This document shows positions 31,564-45,400 of a DNA stretch of 64,000 nucleotides, in pieces. Each line of letters opens with the position of its first letter. Position 1 is the first letter of the stretch. The position numbers and the translations under genes were made by a program. The DNA comes from Prostheceraeus crozeri (Eukaryota; Platyhelminthes; Polycladida; Euryleptidae): NCBI GenBank assembly GCA_907163375.1, contig CAJQUW010008698.1:186001-250000 (forward strand). The letters are read 5' to 3'. The notes beneath the pieces were generated by a model. It saw only the letters and a list, made by a program, of their open reading frames with translations, had not been told where the DNA came from and did not search any database.

Positions 31564-31723
31564 AATTAACAACAATGAAATTAAATAAACGATAGATCAA
31601 ATTGCCATGCAAAAGATGTGCGGCTGGTAGGATTCGAACCTACGACCAATGTTAACTAGACCTGTGCTCTAACCAACTGAGCTACGAGCCACTTACGCGA
31701 CTCTGTCAATTGGCAGGATCAAA
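31564..31723 (-). repeat. tRNA-derived SINE-like repeat, copy A
   Basis: On the minus strand, 31618-31692 has tRNA features: A box TAGCTCAGTTGG, B box GGTTCGAATCC, a 5 bp T stem (GTAGG/CCTAC) and a D stem. The anticodon stem pairs poorly and the acceptor stem needs a deletion or mismatches, so it is not a working tRNA. The same 160 bp block, with the same non-tRNA flanks, recurs 304 bp downstream, as expected of a SINE or a local duplication. Confidence 0.65.
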
Positions 31724-31867
31724 CCCTCACCACCACACATCAGTTGTCAAGGCAATAATAATCAATGAATAAATAACACGTCACAATTGTGACCGCCGAC
31801 ATTAAGGCAAGTAGCGGGGATCGATTGTCCACCAAAGCATCTTAAACCATGTCGTGATCGTGAATGC

Positions 31868-32027
31868 AATTAACAACAATGAAATTAAATAAACGATAGA
31901 TCAAATTGCCATGCAAAAGATGTGCGGCTGGTAGGATTCGCACCTACGATCAAGGTTAACTAGACCTGTGCTCTAGCCAACTGAGCTACGAGCCACTTAC
32001 GTGACTCTGTCAATTGGCAAGATCAAA
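31868..32027 (-). repeat. tRNA-derived SINE-like repeat, copy B
   Basis: Second copy of 31564-31723 in the same orientation, with a few base changes, including one in the B box (GGTGCGAATCC). Copies A and B begin 304 bp apart. Confidence 0.65.
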
Positions 32028-32029
32028 GG

Positions 32030-32845
32030 AAGATGGCTCAACTGTGAAGTTGAAGATCGCAAGACCTCATGGAACGATTGATGGAATTGGCTATTGGTAC
32101 AATGGATCTATGTGTTTCCTACTCCTGTTCATTGGACACGTACGGGAATCCAGACGGACCCTCGGTGTTATTTGTGTGGCATGCATGCCAATCTTCGCCA
32201 CATCCTCTCTGATTGTCAGGTGGCACTGTGGAGAGGATGAAAGCGATTGTGGAAGCAGTCTCGGATGCTGTGATGCCTACCAGGTATATAACGGGAATTG
32301 ACTTTGTGCCGAGCGGCAAAACAAAAGAGACGAAGGTCTCCGCGTGTCTCGATTTGCTCCGCGGAAATGGGAGGTTCGAGTGGACAGGCAGGGGTCAGAT
32401 GAATTTTCCCCATCTGACCAACAGCCCGATCTAGTGTTGATCAACGCGGTAGGCAGGAGAATGATTACGGGCGAACTAGCCGCTCGATGGGAAGAGAACG
32501 CTGAGCATTTCCAAGAGAGGAAAGCTTCCAAATGTGAAGAACTTGCTGAGGGGATTTAGAAACAAGGGTTGAAATCTGAGCATATGTCCTTTGAAGTGGG
32601 ATGCCGCTGTTTCGTTGCTGTAGCGGTGAAGAAAGTTCTTGTGACGGCCGGTGTAAAAATCGTGAAAATCACTGTCGAGAAGTTGAGTACAAAGGCGGAA
32701 CAAGGTAGCAGCTTTGTGTTGAGGACCTGGGCGCAACTAGCTGTTCGGATCCACCATCTTGAGAGATACTGAGCTTATTGGGTCGAAATCTCGGTGACAG
32801 ATGGCGCTCAGCTAATGACTCAGTTACTTTTGGGTGCAGCACATA
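32030..32845 (+). pseudogene. LINE C-terminal region and 3' end, broken
   Basis: Across changing frames I read AIVEAVSDAV, DLLRGNGRFEW, DLVLINAVGRRM, WEENAEHFQERKASKCEELA and MSFEVGCRCFVA. These match the conserved C-terminal region of certain animal LINE polyproteins. At least three frame changes separate them. The 3' part from 32638 is repeated at 53907-54095. Confidence 0.55.
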
Positions 32846-32939
32846 AAAAATGTATAGGTACATCATGAGCATCAACGACAAACTAATCCCACACAAGGAA
32901 GGCACACTGCTAAAATGAGGTTGCATAATTGAAGAATTG

Positions 32940-33275
32940 AGAAGCAAGAATAATCGACAATTATTTTCTGAAACAATCACTCCCTCTCTTAAATCACTTT
33001 ATTTCTATTATGAAATGTCTTGAGCTATCCTTCATGAAGATTGGGAACCATTATGAGAAATTGGGAGCACTCCCATAGTGCACTGGCAAGAAATATATTG
33101 CAAAATAGTATGCTTGTAAACCCCACACGTACTTCTTTGACCAAAGGTGGACAATATGATCAGTAACTCCAAAGTCTAATTTTTTGTGAGCATGGCGGGG
33201 TTAAATGAATTGATTTTTTTTATAAATTTAGCTTAAGGGCCTTTCTTCCGTATTAAACTAAGTCATAAATATAAA
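32940..33275. repeat. Diverged duplicate, copy 1
   Basis: Shares order and words with 34100-34350: ATTTCTATTATGAAATG, CAGTAACTCC, GTCTAAT/TCTATAT, TAAATTTAGCTTAAGGGCC. The two copies flank two small exons of the kinase gene. Confidence 0.6.
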
Positions 33276-33445
33276 CGCTCAGTCACTGAACGAATAGAGA
33301 TGCGCCTGCACTCTGGCCATCTGTCACTCTAATCATTCAGTGAAGTATTTTGCCCCCCATCCCCCCCCAATCACCCTTGTACGAGCGACCCGCCGATCTT
33401 CAATGCACCGATTCATATGCTTAAAAAAGCGGCGGAGGTGGTAGG

Positions 33446-33468
33446 CTAAGAACTCGCCATCGTATTGA
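33446..33468 (-). CDS. PASK: Candidate PASK terminal exon
   Basis: TTTTGCAG|TC in the right phase gives VNTMASS and a stop. It is short but fits the required phase; other acceptors cannot be excluded. Confidence 0.35.
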
Positions 33469-36400
33469 CTGCAAAATTAAATTATGACCCTCACTATATT
33501 AGCAAAATGTTTTTTTTTTTCTCATCATTGACTGGAAAAAATATACATTAATCATTAAACCAAACATTGCAGATAAACGATAAATTTAACGCGTATCACC
33601 TAATGCAAAGAAATGGACATTTTCAAATGAGAAAATAGATATTCCAATTGAGAAAGTGTCATTTTTCCACTAGTTTAGACAGTATAAAAAATAACTACTA
33701 GCTGGTACAAGTAGAATTTAACAAATACTCACCGTGATTTGGCAAAACAGAGCAAAATCTATATTTCTCAATGTCGACAAACTGTGTCAACCATGAATGT
33801 ACTCGTATCATTGCCACGTCTGCCCGCTTCGCAGGATCTGTGGTCAACATGATAGAAAGTAACTGAAAAAGTATAGATATTAGATATTAGCGAAGATATC
33901 AACCATGACGCGAATCATGCTTACATCGAGTAGTTTAGGAGAAATTTTGAATGGAGGCTTCAGGACACCATGAATTGTCTCTTCGTGATCGTAGAAAGGA
34001 TTTTCTCCAAACATCAGAGTGTAAAGAGTGATACCCATGGACCAAACATCTGCCTCAGGACCTCGATATCTATAGAGGATAAAGCGACAAAATAAGAAAC
34101 AGGAATAATCGACAACAACCACAAACTCTGTTGAGTCATTTTACTTCTATTATGAAATGCTTTAAACTGTCACTTATGAAAAAATTCTGAATAGTCCAAG
34201 TGTTTATTGACAGTAGCATGCTTACAAACTCCAAGCATGTTTCGATCAGTAGCTCCGAAATCTATATTTTGCGGCCATGGTGGAGTACAATGAATGATTT
34301 TTTCATAAATTTGGCTTAAGGGCCCTTCTTCTGCACAAAACTAAGTAATGAATATAAAGAATCAAAAACAAGGGAAACACTGACACAAAGATAATTTTGA
34401 TTCTTTGATTTCTTACTTCGTTTTGTGCGGAAGAAGGGCCTTTAGGCCAAATATATGAAAATATCAATCAGTAACTCCATAATAATACTGACTATTGCTC
34501 AAAGAAGCACTCATCGGAGCTAATAAGCATACCAGCTTTTCCGTACAATTTCTAACAATAAACAATATACATATTTCAAAGTATTTCTTTATCCCTTAAT
34601 TTCCGTTTAGGATCTATGGATTTACAATTAACAATCTTTGGATTTCATAAGGTAGTCACTGCAGTTTCAACAAACTGTGTAAGTGCACGAAAATATGCTA
34701 AACCAAACTCATAACTAATAAACTTCAGATGAGGTATACATGTATAGGCCTGAGGCATTCTGATGAGACCCAGATTTGATATGCCAATTGTGTGACTAAT
34801 ATCTTTCATTGCATATTGAAAATTGAAAGCATTCGATAAACAGAAATATTGCGGAAACAACAATGTTCAAGAATGAGTATCTGTGATAATTCCAGGACAC
34901 AACAAGACCGTGGGAACCATGAAAACTTTACTGCTCTTGCCTCAAGCATTTCTATAGGTAGCAAAAATGTCAAAATTTAAGGAATCGCCCAAATCTATCT
35001 GTAAGATTGATTTTAAATCTATTTAATGATTCCTGATAGGCCTAATTGCATCTTATCGAATCAGGTATCTCTCACTGCTGACTTACTCATTGCCCAGTAA
35101 AATTTCCGGGCTGCAGAATTCCAGGGTTCCACAGAAAACTCGGAATTTCTTTCCAGGTATCAATTTTGCTGCCGCTCCAAAGTCGATCAATTTGATGCAG
35201 AATTTGTCGTTCAAGATAATATTTTCGTCTTTGATATCGCGATGAACTAATGAGAAGCGATGAAGATAATGCACAGCACTAACCAGTTGACGAAAGATGT
35301 AGCTCACTAACGGTTCATCTAGCCGCGGAGAGCGATCGATAAATTCAAACAAGTCCATTCCGTCTCCATGCTTCGGCATCACCATATGCCAGAAGTCACG
35401 TCCTTCATGACATGCGATCACTTTCACGATGTTGGGATGATCGAGACTCATCAGAAGGGCTGCCTCCCTTGGAATCTGACGCCCTGGAGTAGTAGGATCT
35501 TCGGCAAACTGGCTTGGAGAGTCACCTAGTTTTGACTTTCGTATATGCTTCACGACGACTTCAGTTCGAGTTTTCCTACACCTCGCTAAACGTACAAATC
35601 CGAAGGCGCCTTTCCCGATGATGACCAAAGGCTCATAATCTCTTTCTAATGGGTCCATTATGCTGTCCACACCGGCATTCACTACAGCCACGTCATCATC
35701 GTTCTCTGGGTACTCTATGATGGACTCCGCTGGGCGCATTCTCAGTTGTGGGGACTGCTGTGTAGATCGTGGCAACGGAGAAAAAGTGGAAGCGTTAAAA
35801 CCCGAGCGAGAAGCCACTGAGAAGTAGGACCAGGAGCGATCCGCAGGATGGCCACGAGCGGCGTCGCCTAGGACAGAGAAGAGTACAAAGTTAAGAAAGC
35901 AAAAAACACAAGGACAATAAAAATAACAAGTAGTCATTGGAAATTCATGTTTTTAAGCCGCTTTCATTAAGATATCAAACCTTTGATGAAATAGAAGAAC
36001 TGCTGACGACGACAACTCACCTCGACTTAAATCTACGCGTTCTTCATATCAAACATTTTTCTTAGCTTTAGAATTTATGACTTGCTTGTTGCATCAGCTG
36101 CATTTTCTAAGAAAACAGACTGCGATCATTTGCCCGCTATCATTTAAACTAAAACAGATGATATTTGAAATAAGTATTTCATAACTAATAATGATAGTCT
36201 GTGATCGTCAGTACAAAAGTGAAACACAATGAGTGACTAAGAATCATGATGCGTTGTAAAATTTCTAAGAGAAATTTGATATAATTTACACTTCCCCATC
36301 GGTAGCTTTATTCGGGTTCTGCGATGTTTTCATAGCTGTGTGTGTTGAAGAGCGGTCATTATTCGAAAGTATGGAATCAGTTATTTATGAATGAAATAGA

Positions 36401-39400
36401 GATGAAACTATCGAAAAAGTTAAATGCTGCGAACATCCTCTCTTTAAATGCTACACCAGTGCTGTTTTTGCTTATACTTGTTCACCACAAGATTCGGACA
36501 ACACAGCACTGAGAGCCCAGATATGGGTTGTGTCAGATTACGGTACATGATTTGAGACTGCAATGATGGCGTAACCGAATAACATCTAAGATAGAAAAAT
36601 ATTACATGAAAATTTAGTCATTTAAGCCGATTTCATCAGTTCTTGATTTTCCATTATCCTTGATTCATGCATAGTAAGAGATCCTTCGTGAAGAAGTCTG
36701 CCACTGTCCATCGATAATCTTAAATGTCCCAACTAAACAACAAACACAGCAACAGCCTGTGCGAAAGACACGGCAAGCTGTGAGTCTACATGTATGTCCC
36801 TACATTTACATCCCTTTCTAATAGTCAAGCGAATTCTCACCTGCAGAGGCCAGCATGTCGCTGTAAACAGAGGCCGTTGGCTGATACATCCCTCCAGGAT
36901 CCCTACTCGCTTCTCGAGACCAAAACGGACTTGAGGTGGAGAGGGAGAACGCTGGGGCGAATGTTTGACGCTCTGGGTTTCGTGATACCCACACCACTGT
37001 CAACGTATCACCCGATTCTTTGTCCAACAAGTCGACGTTCCGTACAGCGTAGATGAGCTCAAGAATGGAACCATCTCTGTGTCGACCTCTACCTTGGAAG
37101 CAGCCCTCCCGCACGACTGGACTGGTGGACAATGAATGGATCGGAGCACGAGGTGGCAAACCATCATGGCAATCTGGAGTGATCGCTTTCACCTGTAAAG
37201 GAAAATAATCGTGGAAAATAAATGCATTAACAATATTCAAATGTTAATAAATTTAATTTTGTGGAGAAATTTGGCTGATGTTTGCGCATCTGTACCGTGT
37301 TGATTCGAGCAAAATTTTGAGAAGCAATTATGAAAATTGCATGACTTACAACGAATGTTTTGAAAATGTTGATGATATCCAAAGTCAAGGAGAAAGAGTA
37401 CCTTTAAGAATAAATTCGAACTTTCAAATTTGAGATATTAGATACTGTCATTAGAGTCAGAAGAAGGTTGAAATATTGAATGCATTTGATGAGAAAGTTT
37501 GAAACTATGCGAAGTCTAGCGACATTCGTCCAATAACTGACATCGGGAACAACTGCCAAAAAGCAAAGTACGAACTTCCCAGCCTGAATGCGATCTATGT
37601 AAAATGAGTGCTTCAACATCGACCTGTGATTGGATCCTTAAGGACCTTTTCAGTGTACGCTCTTTCATAGACATCAATTAATCACCCTCTAATCGGTAAA
37701 GGGCACGCATTCCCTCCGCGGGAGTGGCCATACGGTGATGAGTGACGTCTCAATTTCTTTCAGTGCCTCCACCTCGTCATTCTTCACGCTCCAATCATCT
37801 TCTCTCGGGTCTTCCACTCATATCTTCTCCATTAATCTTGTTTCTTTGAGTGAACCTTTACATGGGGCTCATGTTATGTCCAAACCATCGTAGTCATTCT
37901 CGTCCTAAAGAATTCCGCCACACTCAACTCTCGACAAAATTATTTTCGATCCTGATTGACAACCCTTTCGTACAATCAAGCTCTCGGAGCTTGTGCCATA
38001 CAGCACATATTTGTATAGCTACCGCAGCACATGAACCACCACCTTTAGAGAACGTGTCTTCCACATAGCAAGACTATTTCACTGACATGAGACTGTGGCC
38101 ATCGAGTTTGACATTTCTCAGTGTTACAGCTCCTCTGGCCGGCGCAGACTCCGCATGCAATCTGACCATCTTCTCTTGATTCCAGAAAATCGCTTGTGCA
38201 CACGCCTTCCACAGGTCTTGCATTTGATAGAATTCACTCAATCTTTACCACACTATGCGCAAGGATAAACTCTCTCAAAAGTTCACCTTTAACAGATAAT
38301 TGCACATGTGTCCATTAACATAGATGGAAATGTATCCCTCCTTTGTCTCACGTTGATGAAATTACATTGTGTAAAAATTGCATCGTCGCTTGAAGCTACA
38401 CAAATTTGAAAGAATACAGATAATAATATAAAGTGCAGCTTTGCCTTTCATTTAGTTGATCATCAACGATTACGATGTTAGAAATTACGACGGTTTCGAA
38501 TAGTTTCGAGAAGAATCCTTTTCACCACAATCAGGTGTTTCATCTTTTGACGCTCCTCTCTTTGATTTTCCCTCACACTGATGACATCAACGTAGTTAAC
38601 ACACGAATTTGAATTAACATTTTTTATTGGGACACGACAATTTCGAGCAACAATGATAGGCGGACCAATCTTGCTAACCAAAACCAGATGTTCATTGTTT
38701 AAACTACTACTTTTGACATGTTGATAAGTAAATAGTATTTGCTCTATTGCTTGTTTTGGTTGGAGATTTTAACTGATTTCATTGACTAGGGCAATCACTC
38801 TTGTCGTTGTCGAGGCGGAATGCATTCTCAAAGAATATTAAGTGCTATGAAAGCAATTAAGAGGCTAACCAAAAGAAACTTTGTTCTGCTTTCCTTAACA
38901 ACGGAAATGTGTTCTCATTAAATTATTTTTTCATGACACTCAAGATCCTTTGTCTCAAGAAAATGTCGACAGCAGATGCGATCATTGGAGCAAATTATAA
39001 TTGCAAAACATTGGCTTTTCTAACCAACTATGACTGGATATGAATTTAAGTGCGCACATTAGCACCTAAATATCAGTTGGTGAAAATAACATGCACCTGA
39101 TGAGAGTATAGAGATATATGAAGCTACGACTTCACACGGGAGCAAATTCTTCTTTATGACTTTGTAGCTATTTTATCTCCCTCTGCATAAAATGTTGCAA
39201 GTTAAAAATCTTTGGAAATGTTTCTCTGATTAATACATTTATATGCTGCTGAAGCTTTTAAGACATGTGTTAATTTACATGTGTTACATTTGTCTTCAGG
39301 AGTTCACAAAAAAGTGGATAAGCAATATCTGAGTTAAAAAACATTTGAATTTTATTATGATTATAGATAACTAGAAATGATAGTTATCTGCACATCAACA

Positions 39401-42400
39401 ATTTTGTAGGATTATAGGTTATGTACAAAGTTATGGCGAAAATTCTACAGAAGAGAATTGAAGCAAAGGAGGGGACGATTCTCGATAAAGAACAGGCTGG
39501 CTTTAGAGCCGGTAGAGGCACGACGGACCAAATATTTTCTTTCTCACAATTGACTGAGAGAATGTGGGAGATGGACAGAGACGTGTTCTGTCTGTTCATT
39601 GATTTTGAGAAGGCCTTCGATTCTATTTGGAGACCAGCGATGGAGTCTATACTAGAATGGTACGGCTTTGACAGAGGCATCATTGAAGTCATCCGAATGC
39701 TGAACAACCAGACACGAGCGACAGTCAGAAAGGGGAAGATACCCACGGACGTTTTTCCAACGAGAAGAGGAGTTTTGCAAGGATGTCCCCTCTCACCGCA
39801 TCTCTTTAACATCTTTTTGGAATATGTGATGAAAGAGAGCTTAAAAGAACACGAAGAGGACGGTATTTTCAATGCTGGATAGTGCATAAATAACTGCAGA
39901 TATGCAGATGACATAGTCCTTGTTGCCGATTCCTGTGAGCAACTTCAAGCAGTACGGATAGCATCTACCGAACCTGCTCTAAGTACAAGCTGAAAATCAG
40001 TGTAACAAAAACGAAAGCGATGGTGTTCAGCAGGAGAGAGGAGACAATCCTCATATCATTGGGCACTGATCTGGTGGAGCAGGTTGTCACCTTCAAATAC
40101 CTTGGTGTCCTCTTTTCACAAAATAGAGACACTTGGAAAGCTGTGAGAGAGAGAGTGAGCATGGGGTACGTAGCACTGGGCAAACTCAGCAAACTGTGGA
40201 AAAGCCGGTGCATACCACTGCAACTAAAGTTCAGACTTCTAACCGCCATAGTGATTCCAACAGCGATTTACGGATCGGAAAGCTGGATCCTGAAGAGCAA
40301 AGATAGAGAAAAGCTGAGAGCATTCGAGATGAACTGCCTACGACGAGTGCTGAACATCCGATGGCAAGACAGAGTACCAAACACACGAGTGAGAGAAATG
40401 GCGGTAGGATGGAGAAGTATAGTGAATGTGATCGAAGACCAACAACGAAGATGGTTCGGCCATGTGGAGAGAATGTATGAGAAGAGATGGCCCAAGATGA
40501 TATTGCACGGGAGAGTGCATGGGACACGGCCAAGGGGCCGCCCTCGAATCAACTGGTGGCAGCAGTTTCGATCAGCCAACAGCCATGTCTCAGCACAAGA
40601 AATGCTGCATCAAGCAAGACATCGTGAAAGATGGATATCATTCAGACGTTCAATGTGGGACCCAACCTGACACGCCGTCAGTCGGGACTTAAGTCAAGTT
40701 AGTCAGTAGATGTTGTACCTTACTAATATGATATACACTCTTTAGCAAAATTAATGTTGGATCAATACAAATGTTGAAATATGTAGAAATCAATACAATG
40801 TTGAAACCAGTGTATAGACAAGAGAAAATACTTTCAGAGTAGTATTTGGACTCATCCACAAGGCAATTATGCGCGTAATTGGATACACAATCATAACTAA
40901 TGCTATATTGCCCTATTCATTTGTTAAGAAATGGGTAACACACTTTGGAAGTTGGTAACTGATTTTCATTCAAATTCAGTTCAGAACAATCTAATGCATA
41001 TACATATGCTGTGCACATACTTGTAGATAGTGAGTCTTGGCCTGTTATCTAACGTGCGCATAAATGCAGTACCGTAGTTATCGCTTATCATTACTTGTTC
41101 ATTTATCATTTCATCATCAATGAAAAAAGTCTATTATCATGATGAATCGACAGATTAAAAACAGTGATTTTCTTCAGTGATAAACACAGTGATAAAGACA
41201 GTTGTTTTCGCAAAAACAATAAACGAGCTGAAACAGTGGATCCTGTCAGAAAGGCAAATGCTGCCACAATCTTGACTCATTGATGAAGAGAATGAATGAT
41301 CGCATCTCAGCAAGGATTGCGGGCTAGGCAACGTGCAGTATCGGTTTAAATACGAAGTAATAACTTTTACATGCACAGCATACTTCACATAGTTTCTGAC
41401 ATGAGCTTATTTCTATGTCAGGTTTATTATCGTCAGTCAGGTCATCAGCTCGATGTTATTGGCTACAATGTAATCTACCTGTTGCATAGCTCCATTGCTC
41501 GCTTTTTATTCAACAGAACTTGCTACAATAACTATTTCGCTGTACACAACTTCAGTGTGAATTTCGAATTATACAGTCAATCTGCCTGTTTGTTCCTGTT
41601 AGCCTGAAAATAGCCAGCGATTATTGGCTGAAATTGAATAATGATAAAGAATGTGCATTTACTCTGCCATCATTACTATTCATCGGTTCTTTTCAATCTC
41701 ACCTCAAAATGACACATGGCCAATGCACAATTGATCAAACCGCAACCACTGCCGGGAGTACGGGACAACATGCTACCACAGAGTTCACCAGAAACGTCCA
41801 TTACTTACATTTAGAATACCTAAAAAGGCATATCCGAACAAACTGCGTTGGTACCAGAATTAGCAGTTTGACGTGCATTAGCTGTCTCTTCATTCCTTAA
41901 TATCATAACTTATCATATCTTAACAGATATTAACATATCATAACTTATTTCCTTAAACCATTATTTAAATCCATTCGAATTAACTGTTGAATCAATATCT
42001 CGTCGCTTGGTGTTGATGAGAAGTATATCTCCAGTGCACTGAACATGAGAAATTTACTGAAATGATAAATTTTTCAATTAAAACATCGCTTCTGTCAAAC
42101 TCAACTATTTGTCAAACCCTTCAAAGGTTTAAGAAAAAAATCAACTGACCCGGCACGACCTCAGTGATGTCAGAAATCTATCACAAGGGTCAATACAGAT
42201 TTCCGCTGCGAATTCGGACAGGAAATTATGTGATTTATCACTGTATCTGCTATTTAATGGCGCCAATGGTTGTCAAGTGTCAGAATCAAGATTGCTTCGT
42301 TGCAAGTTTCGTTAATGACCGTAAGAAATCGCCGCAATTGACTGATCTCCACCGTAGTGGAATCCCATCGTCACACACTTGATTTATCATGCATCGGTCC

Positions 42401-45400
42401 ATTTAGTTTTCCATGAATTCCATAAGCCGATCGTATTATTCTGAGATTCATTATTAGACGAACATTTAGATAGATACTTTACACGAACTCACATCTCACA
42501 TGCTCATTCCTCATGTATCTAACTAATTTCATGTTGAAGATTCCCTGTCTGTCACTTCAACAACTGCGCAAGTGTTGAGATATTAAATAATACAATCGTA
42601 ATCCACACGCTGTTCACGCTCAATTGATTGATTACTGATTATAAACGAACGAAAATGGTAGTTTCCGAAATTATAAAATGTTCTGTGGAACTGTCGATGA
42701 TCACTAATAATGCCGGTCACACACTTCATCGAAGTAATACATAAACTAGCATAACTCCTGTTAAGCTGTGAAGCATAATGCATTGAAAAGCTGAAAGCTA
42801 AAAGCCTTGCTGCAGAATCCTTTAATTATTCAAAGATACAGTATACATATACAATAATATGAGGCCAAAAATTAGCATCAATGTGACAAAGACAATATGC
42901 CGGTATACTGATTGTCAGCAACCCAGACGCAAGCAGAGCAGTCGACAATTTGATTCAATAACATTGGTAAGCGTGCTGCAAGGTAAGCTCGGTAATTAAA
43001 ATGGACACTACATAGGGAGATCTTGGCAGATTTTTGGTCCCAAGTATTGTCCATGATACCCTGGTGAAATGTCCATACTAGCATGAGCAAGAATATATGG
43101 CAGATATAAGATGAAATAAGTGCCCATCCTCGCAGAGCTCACTTTGTCTGTAAATGAGCAGAGGATTGAACTGATAGGCTTTTAGTTTCCATAATTTTTA
43201 CTCAGACAACATGATGACATGGAAACGATTCAGTTGAGATCACATAAATCGCTGCAGAAATGTATGAAAGTCTCTTGTCTATACTCACATTGATTAACTG
43301 TTCCTGTTCTCTTCTGCTTCACTTCCTTTATCATCGACAGACAGTTAAAAAAGAAGAACTTCATAAGCAGACGGAAATATAAAATCTTTCATCTATTCAT
43401 CATTAATTTTTATCTATTCATTCTTCTCCATGTACTCCACGCATCACTGCTCGCCCATGTCATCGCCAATTCTCTGACAATAATGTAACAATCTGATCAG
43501 AGCACGAAGGGATTTTTATATTCCATTGTCTCCAAACTCCGAAGTTAAAGAAAGTTCAACATCTTCACAGCAAAATACGATTTTTATTCAAATTCTGTTG
43601 CCTGAAATTGACTATGATCGCTGGACTCAAAGACATTAGTCACTTTAAGAAGTATAATCGCACATTTGCACATTTCGTTGAATTCTCAACAGGTAACTCT
43701 TCCCAAAACAGCAAATTAAACTGCATTTATTTGAAGTGATGGCGTCGGCTTTGTTTAAGATTTTACAGACATTTCAAATGATTGGTCACTTGAAGCAAAA
43801 TATGCAAGTGCTGTTATGCGGCATTCTCAGAAGACAAACTCTCGGCCTGTCTATCAGCGGCCTTTGACAATGCCATCAATCACATGCATGTGTTACTCAA
43901 ATTTGCTACTTGCGCAGCATTTCCACGTAGAACGGGGTATACATGTGCCAACAACCCCTGGAAGCAGAAAGTGTTGTCATCATCATTATTTAACTTTCTA
44001 GTGGAACAGAAAGAAGCTATCAAATTATGCTGAAGAGACAGAAAAATCCATTATTTCAAGAAGCAAGTTTTTTTGTCACTTAATTTTGAAACGCAAGATT
44101 CACACATACTATGGGGAACAAAAAGTTCATTAAAAAAAGTCGCATTTTCGGTGAGGTCAGAATGTTGCTTAAACCAATTCGATATTCTATGGACGATGCA
44201 TAAATTCCAAACATATTCTAACAAATTATGAGACATTATTTTAACTAGCAAATTTTCAATTTTCTAACATCATCAAGTCGAATAGTAATAAAAATAATTG
44301 AAGCCTCTGCTGCTATAGATATTACACTTTTCATAGATGCAATAATTAAGGCAAATTATTTGATTGATTTTTCATAGACAAAGTCCACGAATAATAGAAA
44401 AATATATCGATCTCTCCCAGCAGATTCCGAAGATATACGAATGAACAAGATCAACATCACAACACACTTTTAGTAGACAAGTTAATTGAAATGTTGCATT
44501 TATCAACAAAGTTGAATACAATTTACTGTATTAGAATGTGCCTACATTTCCGTTATCATTGTATTTCTAGCAAATATTATTCATAAATAAAAATAATTAA
44601 CTAGGATTGGTAAATGGAAAATATATGAGCAGCATAGCAGGTCTTATTTAATTTTTTTTCTGTTTCAGAATAATCCATAGCTTCTGTCAAGGACAGGTCA
44701 AGAAAGGAAGATCTTAAGAGAAAACTGGAATCAATTTGAATTCAAATAAGCCTGCACCTATTTTTTAAATGTTTGAAGCAGCTTTCCCTCCATTCATGTA
44801 TTAAGAGGACAGACACAGGTAAGATGACAAGTTTTGCTGATAATCAAATACAGAGTAGCCTGTGCAGTCCTCCAGCTTGTTCAGTCATTCTAGATACTCT
44901 AAGCTACCATGGGTACAGACGAGCCCTTGTAGGGTGAAGTGCACCGTCTACGGCTGCCAAGGAATGTGTACTTTTATAGTGCACATTTATATACAATTCG
45001 AGTAGGTTGACATCTTTCTCTGATATGTTTTCCTGCCTTTCGTCATCAATCGATCATTTGATGGTCGGGGCAGAGCATCAGGATGTCTACTTTCTCGGAG
45101 CTGTGATACCAGTTATCTCCAATACTAACGCACAAAACGATTTAAATCCATTTTTTAAATGTAAGCGATGTCTTCAAGCAATACACAATTCAAACTCAAT
45201 ATTCAGTTTCAGTTTTATATCAACGGAAATTATTTTGTGCTCTAAGCAGTCGAGCGAAGATTCCTTAGATTGGAAGGATAGCCTTTTCATCAAAATATAA
45301 TTTTTCAAAAAACAGACTCTTTGTACAGCAGAGTGACTTGTCAACGTCTAGACTTGAATACATCACCTCGCTAACATCAGTCAGCTAGCCAAGGCTGGTG

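Noticed and set aside
31618-31692. Working tRNA gene
   Set aside because: The anticodon stem pairs poorly, the acceptor needs a deletion or mismatches, and the copy is repeated with non-tRNA flanks.
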